Assembly: GCF_001422405.1 (NCBI RefSeq)
Contig: NZ_LMMV01000001.1
Coordinates: forward strand, 373,275-437,274
DNA: 64,000 nucleotides
Direction of reading: 5' to 3'
DNA from: Pseudorhodoferax sp. Leaf267
Lineage (GTDB): Bacteria; Pseudomonadota; Gammaproteobacteria; Burkholderiales; Burkholderiaceae_C
Within the stretch, counting starts at the first letter, position 1. Each line of letters starts with the position of its first letter. The position numbers and the translations under genes were made by a program. The notes beneath the pieces are model-generated. The model ran no database searches, was not told the DNA's origin, and saw only the letters and a program-made list of their open reading frames with translations. This document shows positions 5,935 to 14,063 of the stretch, in pieces.

Positions 5935-8529
5935 TCAGGCCGCGTGTGCCGTGGCCAGAAAGTCCTGCGCGAACCGCTGCAATACCCCTCCTGCCTCGTA
6001 GATCGACACTTCCTCCGCCGTATCCAGCCGGCAGGTCATCGGCACCTCCACCAGCTCGCCATCACGCCGCCGCACCACCAGCGTCAGCGTCGCGCGGGGC
6101 AGACGCTCGCCCACCACGTCGTAGGTCTCCGTGCCATCCAGCCCCAGCGTCAAGCGGTTCGTGCCGGGCTTGAACTCCAGCGGCAACACCCCCATGCCGA
6201 TCAGGTTGGTGCGGTGGATGCGCTCGAAGCCCTCGGCTGCGATGGCTTGCACGCCCGCCAGCCGCACGCCCTTGGCCGCCCAGTCGCGCGAGCTGCCCTG
6301 GCCGTAGTCGGCGCCGGCGATGATGATCAGCGGCTGCTTGCGTTGCATGTAGTGCTCGATGCCTTCCCACATGCGCACCACGCGGCCCTCGGGCTCAATG
6401 CGCGTGAACGAGCCCTTCTTGACCTGGCCATCGACCACGGCCATCTCGTTGACGAGCTGCGGGTTGGCGAAGGTGGCGCGCTGCGCCGTCAGGTGGTCGC
6501 CGCGGTGCGTGGCGTAGGAATTGAAGTCTTCCTCGGGCAGGCCCATCTGGTGCAGGTACTCGCCGGCCGCGCTGTCCCGCAGGATGGCGTTGGAGGGCGA
6601 CAGGTGATCGGTCGTGATGTTGTCGGGCAGCACGGCCAGCGGGCGCAGGCCGCGCAGCGTGCGCTCGCCGGCCAGCGCGCCTTCCCAGTACGGCGGCCGG
6701 CGGATATAGGTGCTCTGCGCGCGCCAGTCGTACAGCGGGCTGATCGTCTCATCGCTCGCCACGCCGATCTGGAACATGGCGTCGTACACGCGGCGGAAAT
6801 GCGCGGGCTTCACGCTGCTGGCCACGATGGCGTCGATCTCGGCGTCGCTGGGCCAGATGTCCTTGAGGGTGACGGGGCGGCCCTCGGCGTCCACACCCAG
6901 CACGTCCTTCTCGATGTCGAAGCGCACCGTGCCCGCGATCGCATAGGCCACCACCAGTGGCGGCGAGGCCAGGAAGGCCTGCCTGGCATAGGGGTGGATG
7001 CGGCCGTCGAAGTTGCGGTTGCCCGACAGCACGGCCGTGGCGTACAGGTCGCGCGCGATCACCTCCTGCTGGATGGCAGGGTCCAGCGCGCCGCTCATGC
7101 CGTTGCAGGTGGTGCAGGCGAAGGCCACGATGCCGAAGCCCAGCTGCTCCAGCTCGCGCAGCAGGCCGGCTTCTTCCAGGTACAGCTGCACGGCCTTGGA
7201 GCCTGGCGCCAGCGAGGTCTTGACCCAGGGCTTGCGCACGAGGCCACGTGCGTTGGCGTTGCGCGCCAGCAGGCCCGCGGCGATTACGTTGCGCGGGTTG
7301 CTGGTGTTGGTGCAGCTCGTGATGGCCGCGATGATCACGGCGCCGTCCGGCATCTGGCCGGGCACCTCTTCCCACTTGGCCGCGATGCCGCGCGCGGCCA
7401 GGTCCGAGGTCGGCAGGCGCTTGTGCGGGTTCGACGGACCGGCCATGTTGCGCACCACGCTCGAAAGGTCGAAGCGCAGCACGCGTTCGTACTCGGCGCT
7501 GGCCAGCGCGTCGGACCACAAACCGGCTTGCTTCGCGTAGATTTCGACCAGCCGCACCTGCGCGTCCTCGCGCCCGGTCAGGCGCAGGTAGTCGATCGTC
7601 ATCTGGTCGATCGAGAACATCGCGGCCGTGGCGCCGAACTCGGGCGTCATGTTGGAGATGGTCGCGCGGTCGCCCAATGTCAGCGCCGCGGCGCCGGCAC
7701 CGTAGAACTCCAGATACGCGCCGACCACCTTTTCCTTGCGCAGATATTCGGTGAGCGCCAGCACGATGTCGGTGGCCGTGATGCCCGGCTGCGGCTTCCC
7801 TGTCAGCTCCACGCCCACGATGTCGGGCAGGCGCATCCACGAGGCGCGGCCCAGCATCACGCTCTCGGCCTCCAGCCCGCCCACGCCGATGGCGATCACG
7901 CCCAGCGCGTCCACGTGCGGCGTGTGGCTGTCGGTGCCGACCAGCGTGTCGGGGTAGGCCACGCCGTCCTTGGCATGCACCACGGGGCTCATTCTTTCGA
8001 GGTTGATCTGGTGCATGATCCCGTTCCCCGGCGGGATCACCTCGACGTTCTGGAACGCCTTCCTGGTCCACTCGATGAAGTGGAAACGGTCCTCGTTGCG
8101 GCGGTCTTCGATGGCGCGGTTTTTGGCAAATGCGTTGGGGTCGAAGCCCGCGAACTCCACGGCCAGCGAGTGGTCCACGATCAGCTGGGTGGGCACCACG
8201 GGGTTGACCTGGGCCGGGTCGCCGCCCCTGTCGGCGATCGCATCGCGCAGGCCGGCCAGGTCCACCAGCGCAGTCTGGCCCAGGATGTCGTGGCACACCA
8301 CGCGCGCGGGGAACCACGGAAAGTCCAGGTCGCGCCTGCGTTCGATGAGTTGCTTGAGCGAATCGGTCAGCGTGGCCGGGTCGCAGCGGCGCACCAGGTT
8401 TTCGGCATGCACGCGCGCGGTGTAGGGCAGAGCGTCGTAGGCACCCTGCGCGATGTCGTCCACGGCCTGGCGCGCGTCGTAGTAGTCCAGCGCGGTGCCG
8501 GGCAGGTTCTTGCGGTAGCGGGTGTTCAT
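5935..8529 (-). CDS. acnD: Fe/S-dependent 2-methylisocitrate dehydratase AcnD
   Basis: This 864-residue aconitase-superfamily enzyme has the expected length. It starts MNTRYRKNLPGTALDYYDAR. The [4Fe-4S] cysteines appear in ITSCTNTSNPRNV and in FACTTCNGMSG. The swivel domain carries GADYGQGSSRDWAAKG, and the early DHSLAVEF and GTDSHTPHVDALG motifs are typical. AcnD dehydrates 2-methylcitrate to 2-methylaconitate, which needs PrpF for isomerisation; prpF in the same operon supports AcnD over a plain aconitase A. Its ATG lies 5 nt after the prpC stop, indicating coupled translation. The open frame extends far upstream on the same strand, but the aconitase family begins at this methionine. Confidence 0.95.
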   Translation of the reverse strand: MNTRYRKNLPGTALDYYDARQAVDDIAQGAYDALPYTARVHAENLVRRCDPATLTDSLKQLIERRRDLDFPWFPARVVCHDILGQTALVDLAGLRDAIADRGGDPAQVNPVVPTQLIVDHSLAVEFAGFDPNAFAKNRAIEDRRNEDRFHFIEWTRKAFQNVEVIPPGNGIMHQINLERMSPVVHAKDGVAYPDTLVGTDSHTPHVDALGVIAIGVGGLEAESVMLGRASWMRLPDIVGVELTGKPQPGITATDIVLALTEYLRKEKVVGAYLEFYGAGAAALTLGDRATISNMTPEFGATAAMFSIDQMTIDYLRLTGREDAQVRLVEIYAKQAGLWSDALASAEYERVLRFDLSSVVRNMAGPSNPHKRLPTSDLAARGIAAKWEEVPGQMPDGAVIIAAITSCTNTSNPRNVIAAGLLARNANARGLVRKPWVKTSLAPGSKAVQLYLEEAGLLRELEQLGFGIVAFACTTCNGMSGALDPAIQQEVIARDLYATAVLSGNRNFDGRIHPYARQAFLASPPLVVAYAIAGTVRFDIEKDVLGVDAEGRPVTLKDIWPSDAEIDAIVASSVKPAHFRRVYDAMFQIGVASDETISPLYDWRAQSTYIRRPPYWEGALAGERTLRGLRPLAVLPDNITTDHLSPSNAILRDSAAGEYLHQMGLPEEDFNSYATHRGDHLTAQRATFANPQLVNEMAVVDGQVKKGSFTRIEPEGRVVRMWEGIEHYMQRKQPLIIIAGADYGQGSSRDWAAKGVRLAGVQAIAAEGFERIHRTNLIGMGVLPLEFKPGTNRLTLGLDGTETYDVVGERLPRATLTLVVRRRDGELVEVPMTCRLDTAEEVSIYEAGGVLQRFAQDFLATAHAA

Positions 8530-8534
8530 GGGGC

Positions 8535-9692
8535 TTACTTGCGGTCCTGGATCGACACGAAGGCCAGGTCTTGCGGCCCCGTGTAGTTTGCGCTCGGCCG
8601 GATGATCTTGTTGTCCACGCGCTGCTCGATGATGTGCGCGGCCCAGCCGCTGGTGCGCGCGATCACGAACAGCGGCGTGAACATGGCGGTCGGCACGCCC
8701 ATCATGTGGTAGCTCACGGCGCTGAACCAGTCCAGGTTGGGGAACATCTGCTTCACCTCCCACATCACCGATTCCAGCCGCTCGGCGATGTCGAACATCT
8801 TGGTCGAGCCGGCCTCTTGCGACAGCGTGCGCGCCACGCCCTTGATGACCACGTTGCGCGGGTCGCTCACGGTGTAGACGGGGTGGCCGAAGCCGATCAC
8901 GACTTCCTTGGCCTGTACGCGGCGGCGGATGTCGGCCTCGGCCTCGTCGGGGTTGTCGTAGCGCTTCTGGATCTCGAACGCCACCTCGTTCGCGCCGCCG
9001 TGCTTGGGGCCACGCAGCGCGCCGATGGCGCCGGCAATGGCCGAATGCATGTCGCTGCCCGTGCCGGCGATCACGCGCGCGGCGAAGGTCGACGCGTTGA
9101 ACTCGTGCTCGGCGTACAGGTTCAGCGAGGTGTGCATGGCGCGCTCCCACGCGGCGCTGGGTTTCGATCCATGCAGCAGGTGCAGGAAGTGCGCGCCGAT
9201 GGAGTCGTCGTCGGTCTCCAGTTCGATGCGTCTGCCCTGGGTGGACCAGTGGTACCAGTACAGCAGCATCGAGCCCAGTGAAGCCATGAGCCGGTCGGCG
9301 ATGTCGCGCGCGCCGGGCGTGTTGTGGTCGTCGCGCTCGGGCAGCGTGCAGCCCAGGGCCGAGACGCCGGTGCGCATCACGTCCATGGGGTGGGCGTTGG
9401 CGGGGATCTGCTCCAGCGCCGACTTCACGCTGGCCGGCACGCCGCGCAGGGCCTTCAACTTCGCCTTGTATGCCGCGAGTTCGGCGCGCGTGGGCAGCTT
9501 GCCGTGCACCAGCAGGTGGGCGATCTCCTCGAACTCGCAGACCTCGGCGATGTCCAGGATGTCGTAGCCGCGGTAGTGCAGGTCGTTGCCGGTGCGGCCC
9601 ACCGTGCACAGCGCGGTGTTGCCGGCCGTCACGCCCGAGAGGGCGACGGACTTCTTGGGCTTGAAGGCGGGGGCGGTCGTGGCAGCGGTCAT
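8535..9692 (-). CDS. prpC: 2-methylcitrate synthase PrpC
   Basis: The 385-residue citrate-synthase-fold protein starts [20 protein letters not shown] and contains [11 protein letters not shown]. The catalytic segments [11 protein letters not shown] and GFGHPVYT are present, followed by the Asp-containing [14 protein letters not shown] region near the C-terminus. It condenses propionyl-CoA with oxaloacetate to 2-methylcitrate. The short length and the acnD/prpF partners identify the methylcitrate rather than the housekeeping citrate synthase. It is the first gene of the minus-strand operon. Its 5' region carries a perfect palindrome, TTGCGAATGTTCGCAA, 27-42 nt before the start codon, probably the operator for the divergent regulator. 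The N-terminal start is supported by family alignment. Confidence 0.95.
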   Translation of the reverse strand: MTAATTAPAFKPKKSVALSGVTAGNTALCTVGRTGNDLHYRGYDILDIAEVCEFEEIAHLLVHGKLPTRAELAAYKAKLKALRGVPASVKSALEQIPANAHPMDVMRTGVSALGCTLPERDDHNTPGARDIADRLMASLGSMLLYWYHWSTQGRRIELETDDDSIGAHFLHLLHGSKPSAAWERAMHTSLNLYAEHEFNASTFAARVIAGTGSDMHSAIAGAIGALRGPKHGGANEVAFEIQKRYDNPDEAEADIRRRVQAKEVVIGFGHPVYTVSDPRNVVIKGVARTLSQEAGSTKMFDIAERLESVMWEVKQMFPNLDWFSAVSYHMMGVPTAMFTPLFVIARTSGWAAHIIEQRVDNKIIRPSANYTGPQDLAFVSIQDRK

Positions 9693-9718
9693 GCGGTCTC
9701 CGGTCGATGCGGGTGGGC

Positions 9719-9818
9719 TTGCGAATGTTCGCAATTTACGCAGAATGGCGCCCCCGGTGAAGCACTGAAATGGCAAATGGTTGCGAATGGAATGGGCTGA
9801 ATTTGCGAAGGTTGCGAA
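9719..9818. promoter_or_regulatory. Divergent prp control region with four TTGCGAA boxes
   Basis: Between prpC and the divergent regulator lie TTGCGAATGTTCGCAA (9719-9734, a perfect 7-2-7 inverted repeat) and single TTGCGAA copies at 9781-9787, 9803-9809 and 9812-9818, the last two spaced like tandem half-sites. The spacing and repetition, and resemblance to the TTTGCAAA-type sites known for mycobacterial RamB/PrpR-type proteins, point to operators for the adjacent regulator. It would act on both prpC and its own gene. The matching is by eye. Confidence 0.6.
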
Positions 9819-9839
9819 GATGCGCGAGGCGATGATGCG

Positions 9840-11258
9840 ATGAAAAAGACCTACATGGGCGTGCGCCTGCGCCGCCTGCGTGCCGAGCGCGGGCTGAGCC
9901 AGGTGGCGCTCGCGCAGGCGCTGGGCCTGTCGCCCAGCTACCTGAACCAGATCGAGCAGAACCAGCGGCCGCTCACGGTGGCCGTGCTGCTCAAGATCAG
10001 CCGCACGCTGGGCGTGGACGTGCAGCAGTTCTCCGAAGACGAAGAAGCGCGCCTGGTCGCCGAGATGCGCGACGCGCTGGCCGACAACCCGGGCGGCGAG
10101 ACCGTGGCCCTGCCCGAGCTGCGCGAGGTCGCGGCGCAGATGCCGGCCGTGGGCCGCGCGCTGCTGGCGCTGCACCGGCGCCATGCGGACGCCATGGCCC
10201 GCCTGGAAGCCATCTCGGTGGAGCTTGGCGACGGTCGCGGCGGGGCCGTGCATGCGCGGCCCATGCCGTTCGAGGTCGTGCGCGATTTCTTCTTCGCGCA
10301 GGGCAACTACTTCGACGCCCTGGACACGGCCGCAGAGGGCCTGGCGGCCGAGGCGCGCAGTGCCGGTGGGCCGCTGAACGAATGGCTGCTGCAGCGCCTG
10401 CTGCAGCGCCACGGCGTGCGCGTGGTGCCGACCGAGGAAGACACGGACGACAGCCAGCGCCGCTACGACCCGGCCAGCCGCGTGTTGCGCCTGTCGGGCG
10501 GGCTGGAGAGCGGGCAGCAGGCCTTCCAGCTCGCCACGCAGCTGGCGCTGCTGGAGCAGGACGCCGCCATCAACCGGCTGATCGCCGTGCCCGACCTGGG
10601 CGACGCCGCAGCCCAGACGCTCGCCCGCATCGGCCTGGCCAACTACTTCGCCGGCGCGCTGCTGCTGCCCTATGGCGTGTTCCTGCAGGCCGCGCAAGCC
10701 CTGCGCCACGACATCGACCGGCTCGCGCGCCGCTTCGGCGTGGGCTTCGAGACGGTGTGCCACCGGCTATCGACGCTGCAGCGTGCGGACGCGCCCGGCG
10801 TGCCGTTCTTCTTCATCCGCGTGGACCGCGCGGGCAACATCTCCAAGCGCCAGTCGGCCACGCATTTCCACTTCTCCAAGACGGGCGGCACCTGCCCGCT
10901 GTGGAACGTTTACGAGGCCTTCGCCCAGCCCGGCAGCATCCTCACCCAGCTGGCGCGCATGCCCGACGGCCGGGCCTACCTGTGGATCGCGCGCACGGTC
11001 ACGCACGGCCAGCGCGGTTACGGCTCGCCGCGCAAGACCTTCGCCATCGCCCTGGGCTGCGACATCCGGCATGCGCAGCGGCTGGTGTATTCCAAGGGCC
11101 TGGACCTGCAGGACGCCGAGGTGCCCACGCCCATCGGCATGGGCTGCAAGGTCTGCGAACGCGTGGCCTGCCCGCAGCGCGCGTTCCCGTTCGTGGGGCG
11201 GCCACTGGATGTGGACGAGAACCAGAGCCGGTTCACGCCGTATGGGGTGGCGGGGTAG
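9840..11258 (+). CDS. XRE-family short-chain acyl-CoA responsive regulator (RamB/PrpR-type) of the prp operon
   Basis: The 472-residue protein opens with an XRE helix-turn-helix (about residues 8-64: [20 protein letters not shown] ... [15 protein letters not shown]). The central part resembles the IrrE/ImmA peptidase-like fold, but QLALLEQ stands where an HExxH zinc site would be, so it is probably a ligand-binding rather than a proteolytic domain. The C-terminal domain has GTCPLW, a CDIRHAQR segment and a [19 protein letters not shown] cluster. Equivalent cysteines carry an Fe-S cluster in mycobacterial PrpR. By family analogy it senses propionyl-CoA or other acyl-CoA and controls propionate genes. 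Divergent placement from prpC and the shared TTGCGAA boxes support this. It is not the sigma-54 dependent PrpR of enterobacteria. Confidence 0.88.
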   Translation: MKKTYMGVRLRRLRAERGLSQVALAQALGLSPSYLNQIEQNQRPLTVAVLLKISRTLGVDVQQFSEDEEARLVAEMRDALADNPGGETVALPELREVAAQMPAVGRALLALHRRHADAMARLEAISVELGDGRGGAVHARPMPFEVVRDFFFAQGNYFDALDTAAEGLAAEARSAGGPLNEWLLQRLLQRHGVRVVPTEEDTDDSQRRYDPASRVLRLSGGLESGQQAFQLATQLALLEQDAAINRLIAVPDLGDAAAQTLARIGLANYFAGALLLPYGVFLQAAQALRHDIDRLARRFGVGFETVCHRLSTLQRADAPGVPFFFIRVDRAGNISKRQSATHFHFSKTGGTCPLWNVYEAFAQPGSILTQLARMPDGRAYLWIARTVTHGQRGYGSPRKTFAIALGCDIRHAQRLVYSKGLDLQDAEVPTPIGMGCKVCERVACPQRAFPFVGRPLDVDENQSRFTPYGVAG

Positions 11259-11295
11259 GGGGGGCAGGGCGCCACGCTGGTGGCGGGCGCCCGCA

Positions 11296-11324
11296 CCCCA
11301 ACCCTCTCCCAGATGAAGAGGGAG
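11296..11324. repeat. Degenerate copy C of the CTCTCCC palindromic repeat
   Basis: The sequence CCCCAACCCTCTCCC, then AGATGA, then AGAGGGAGC matches the core of copies A and B with a decayed second arm. It lies in the 148-bp gap between the convergent regulator and LysR genes, shows the family is dispersed in the genome, and might act as a weak bidirectional hairpin. Confidence 0.6.
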
Positions 11325-11406
11325 CAATAGCCAGCGCGCCGCGTCGCGACCTCGCTTGAAGAGCCTCGCGGCGATCGAGCTGTTGTAGCGGCCGCGCGCC
11401 GCGCGC

Positions 11407-12327
11407 TCAGCCCGTGCTGCCCGCCCACGGCGCGCTGGCGAAATGCTTCGCCAGGTATTCGATCAGGGCCTCCACCCGTGCCGGCTTGGCCCGCCCCGGC
11501 GGCGTGACGATGTGCAGTGCGATCGGTGGCACCTGCCAGTCGTCCAGCGTGGACTGCACCAGGCCCGCGCGCAGGTCCTCCCAGGCCAGGAACTCCGGCT
11601 GCATGGCCAGGCCCAGGCCGGCGCGCAGGGCCGGCACCAGCGCCTCGGCGTTGTTCACGCGCAGGGCCGAGGGCACGACCTGCGAGAACTCGCCCTTGCG
11701 CGGATGCTGGAAGCGCCAGGCCTCGCCGGCCCGCGCGTGCACGTAGCGCAGCGCACGGTGCGTGGCCAGGTCGCGCGGATGGCCCGGCGTGCCGTGCACG
11801 GCGAAGTAGGCGGGCGCGCCCACCAGCAGCAGCCGCACCGTGCACAGCCGCCGCGCCAGCAGGCTGGAGTCGGGCAGGGAGGAGATGCGCAGCGCCGCGT
11901 CGAAGCCCTGCGCCACCATGTCGATGAGCTCGTCGCTCAGATGCAGGTCCAGCGTCACGTCCGGATGCAGCTCCATGAAGGCCGGCAGCGCGGGCGCCAG
12001 GTGCGACACGCCGAACGACATGGGCGCGGCCAGCCGGATCGTGCCGCGCAGGCTGGTGGACTGCTCGGTCACCTCGGCCTCCACCGCCTCGCCCTCGGCC
12101 AGGATGCGCGCGGCGCGCTCCAGCGCCACCTGGCCACTGGCCGTCAGCGACATCTTGCGCGAGGTGCGGTGGAACAGCATGGTCTTGAGCCGCTGCTCCA
12201 GCCTTGTGAGCGCCTTGGACACGGTGGGCTGCGAGATGCCCAGGTCGGCCGCCGCCTTGGCAAACGAGCCGGTCTCGGCCACCTTGGCAAAGATGGCCCA
12301 GGCCTCCAGGTCCGGAAGTTTTTGCAT
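11407..12327 (-). CDS. LysR-family transcriptional regulator
   Basis: The 306-residue protein has an N-terminal winged helix-turn-helix (about residues 6-65: FAKVAETGSFAKAAADLGIS, then QPTVSKALTRLE) and a periplasmic-binding-like effector domain starting near LRGTIRLAAPMSFG. The RTSRKMSLT segment is typical of the CrgA/DsdC-like subgroup common in Burkholderiales. It is divergent from the pirin gene across a 100-bp region, the classic arrangement in which a LysR protein controls its neighbour. The inducer is unknown. Confidence 0.93.
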   Translation of the reverse strand: MQKLPDLEAWAIFAKVAETGSFAKAAADLGISQPTVSKALTRLEQRLKTMLFHRTSRKMSLTASGQVALERAARILAEGEAVEAEVTEQSTSLRGTIRLAAPMSFGVSHLAPALPAFMELHPDVTLDLHLSDELIDMVAQGFDAALRISSLPDSSLLARRLCTVRLLLVGAPAYFAVHGTPGHPRDLATHRALRYVHARAGEAWRFQHPRKGEFSQVVPSALRVNNAEALVPALRAGLGLAMQPEFLAWEDLRAGLVQSTLDDWQVPPIALHIVTPPGRAKPARVEALIEYLAKHFASAPWAGSTG

Positions 12328-12427
12328 GTCAGGTTCGGAATGGATGCTTTTCCATCTTTTCTATTCTCTTATCGATCGATGGATCCTACATTCACTCCAT
12401 CGCAACCGGAAACCCAGGAGAAACAGC
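12328..12427. promoter_or_regulatory. LysR/pirin divergent promoter region
   Basis: This 100-bp region is more AT-rich than its surroundings. It contains an imperfectly spaced inverted repeat, ATGGA-N6-TCCAT (12340-12355), a run of pyrimidines, and ATCGATCGATGGATC just before the pirin ribosome-binding site (AGGAG). It is a candidate LysR binding region; no confident -35/-10 pair could be picked. Confidence 0.4.
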
Positions 12428-13129
12428 ATGATCGAACGTCGCCCCTTCCAGTCCCTCGGCGGTGCCAACCACGGCTGGCTCGACGCCAAGCACCACTTCT
12501 CGTTCGCCGATTACCACGACCCGGCGCGCATGAGCTGGGGTTCGCTGCGCGTGTGGAACGACGACACCATCGCCCCCGGCACGGGCTTCCCGCCGCATGC
12601 GCATGCCGACATGGAAATCATCACCTATGTACGCGAAGGCGCCATCACGCACCAGGACAACATGGGCAACAAGGGCCGCACCGAAGCGGGCGACGTGCAG
12701 GTGATGAGCGCAGGCACCGGCATCCGCCACTCCGAATACAACCAGGAGCCGGGCGTGACCAGGATCTTCCAGATCTGGATCCTGCCGGACGGCCGCGGCA
12801 AGGCGCCCTCCTGGGGCGCCAAGCCCTTCCCCAAGGGCGAGCGCTCGGGGCAGTTCGTAGCCCTGGCCAGCGGCATCGAGAGCGATGAGGACGCACTGCC
12901 GATCCGCACCAACGCCCGGGTGCTCGGCGCCACGCTGAAGGCCGGCGAGAGCGCCGAGTACCGCCTCGGCAAGGACCGCCGCGGCTACCTGGTGCCGGCC
13001 ACGGGCGCAGTGGAGATCGACGGCGTGCGCTTCGAGGCCCGCGACGGTGCGGCCATCCGCGACGTGGACACGGTGCGGGTGACGGCGCTGGCCGATGCCG
13101 AGCTGGTGCTGGTCGATTCGGCTGCATGA
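12428..13129 (+). CDS. Pirin family protein
   Basis: The 233-residue bicupin starts MIERRPFQSLGGANHGWLDA. The N-terminal cupin metal ligands are seen in FPPHAHADMEIITYV (His-x-His and Glu) and in GTGIRHSEYN (His). It has the RIFQIWILPD and later GYLVPATGAVEIDG strands of YhaK/YhhW-type pirins, some of which act as quercetin dioxygenases. Substrate and role are unknown. It has a good AGGAG site and heads the plus-strand cluster, probably under the divergent LysR regulator. Confidence 0.92.
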   Translation: MIERRPFQSLGGANHGWLDAKHHFSFADYHDPARMSWGSLRVWNDDTIAPGTGFPPHAHADMEIITYVREGAITHQDNMGNKGRTEAGDVQVMSAGTGIRHSEYNQEPGVTRIFQIWILPDGRGKAPSWGAKPFPKGERSGQFVALASGIESDEDALPIRTNARVLGATLKAGESAEYRLGKDRRGYLVPATGAVEIDGVRFEARDGAAIRDVDTVRVTALADAELVLVDSAA

Positions 13130-13253
13130 GCGCCTGAGCACATTCCTTCAACGGGCCGCACAAACGGTCTAGCCAGCGGGCGGCGCACAGCCGACCATCC
13201 GCCGCTTCGCTGGCACCCCTGCATTTTTCTTCGACCCAACCAGGAGCATCACC

Positions 13254-13907
13254 ATGGCCATCACCGCAACCCCCACGCCCGGCGCCAAGCTGTTGAACCC
13301 CACGGACCACACGCTGGTCATGATCGACTTCCAGTCGCAGATGGCGTTCGCCACGCACTCCATCGACCCGGTGCAGCTGCGCTCCAACGCGGCCCTGGTG
13401 GCCAGCGCGGCCGCCGGCTTCGGTGCCTCGACCATCCTGACCACCGTGGCCGAGAAGAGCTTCTCCGGCCCGATGTTCGAGGAGGTGACGGCGCCGTTCC
13501 CGGGCCTGGCGCTGCTGGACCGCACGTCCATGAACACCTGGGAAGACGCGGCCGTCATCGCCCGCATCAACGAGATCGGCAAGTCGCGCATCGTGCTGGC
13601 CGGCCTGTGGACCAGCGTGTGCATCGTGGGGCCGGCCCTGTCGGCGCTGGACCAGGGCTTCGAGGTCTATGTGATCGCCGATGCCTGCGGCGACATCTCC
13701 ACCGAGGCGCACGAGCGCGCGATGGACCGCATGGTGCAGGCCGGTGCGCAGCCCATCACCTCGCTGCAATACCTGCTGGAGATGCAGCGCGACTGGGCGC
13801 GGACGGATACCTATGAGATGACGACCGGGATTGCGCGCAAGTTCGGTGGGGGGTATGGGATCGGGATCAACTATGCGCGGGCGATGTTCGGGGCGCATGA
13901 AGGCTGA
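13254..13907 (+). CDS. Isochorismatase-fold cysteine hydrolase (YcaC-like)
   Basis: The 217-residue protein has the isochorismatase-like fold: an early MIDFQSQM strand with catalytic Asp25, a later Lys, and a WTSVCIVGPAL nucleophile loop with Cys123. This is the Asp-Lys-Cys triad of the cysteine hydrolase family. It is closest in style to YcaC-like hydrolases, which form ring assemblies and have no settled substrate. An AGGAG ribosome-binding site precedes the ATG. It lies 124 nt after the pirin gene and is likely co-regulated with it. Confidence 0.9.
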   Translation: MAITATPTPGAKLLNPTDHTLVMIDFQSQMAFATHSIDPVQLRSNAALVASAAAGFGASTILTTVAEKSFSGPMFEEVTAPFPGLALLDRTSMNTWEDAAVIARINEIGKSRIVLAGLWTSVCIVGPALSALDQGFEVYVIADACGDISTEAHERAMDRMVQAGAQPITSLQYLLEMQRDWARTDTYEMTTGIARKFGGGYGIGINYARAMFGAHEG

Positions 13908-13960
13908 GCCTTGAGGCGGTGGCGGATCGGGACGACGGTGGACGGAACGAAGCGAATGTC

Positions 13961-13994
13961 CCCCGCCCCAGGCCGCCTGCGGCCCGGGGCGGGG
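13961..13994. terminator. Strong GC hairpin between hydrolase and amidohydrolase genes
   Basis: CCCCGCCCC pairs with GGGGCGGGG and, after one A-C mismatch, GGCCGC pairs with GCGGCC around a CT loop, giving about 15 base pairs. No T run follows. It may be a partial terminator or a processing hairpin dividing the plus-strand cluster; the amidohydrolase starts 69 nt later. Confidence 0.45.
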
Positions 13995-14063
13995 AATTGC
14001 GGAGGGGCCGTCCAATGTCCTCGGACCGCGCACTGAACGCATCACAACCCATGGGAGCGCCCA

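Noticed and set aside
10382-11359. A second-phase frame inside the prp regulator gene.
   Set aside because: Arg/Ala/Pro-rich shadow translation with no domain; the XRE regulator frame is complete and well supported.
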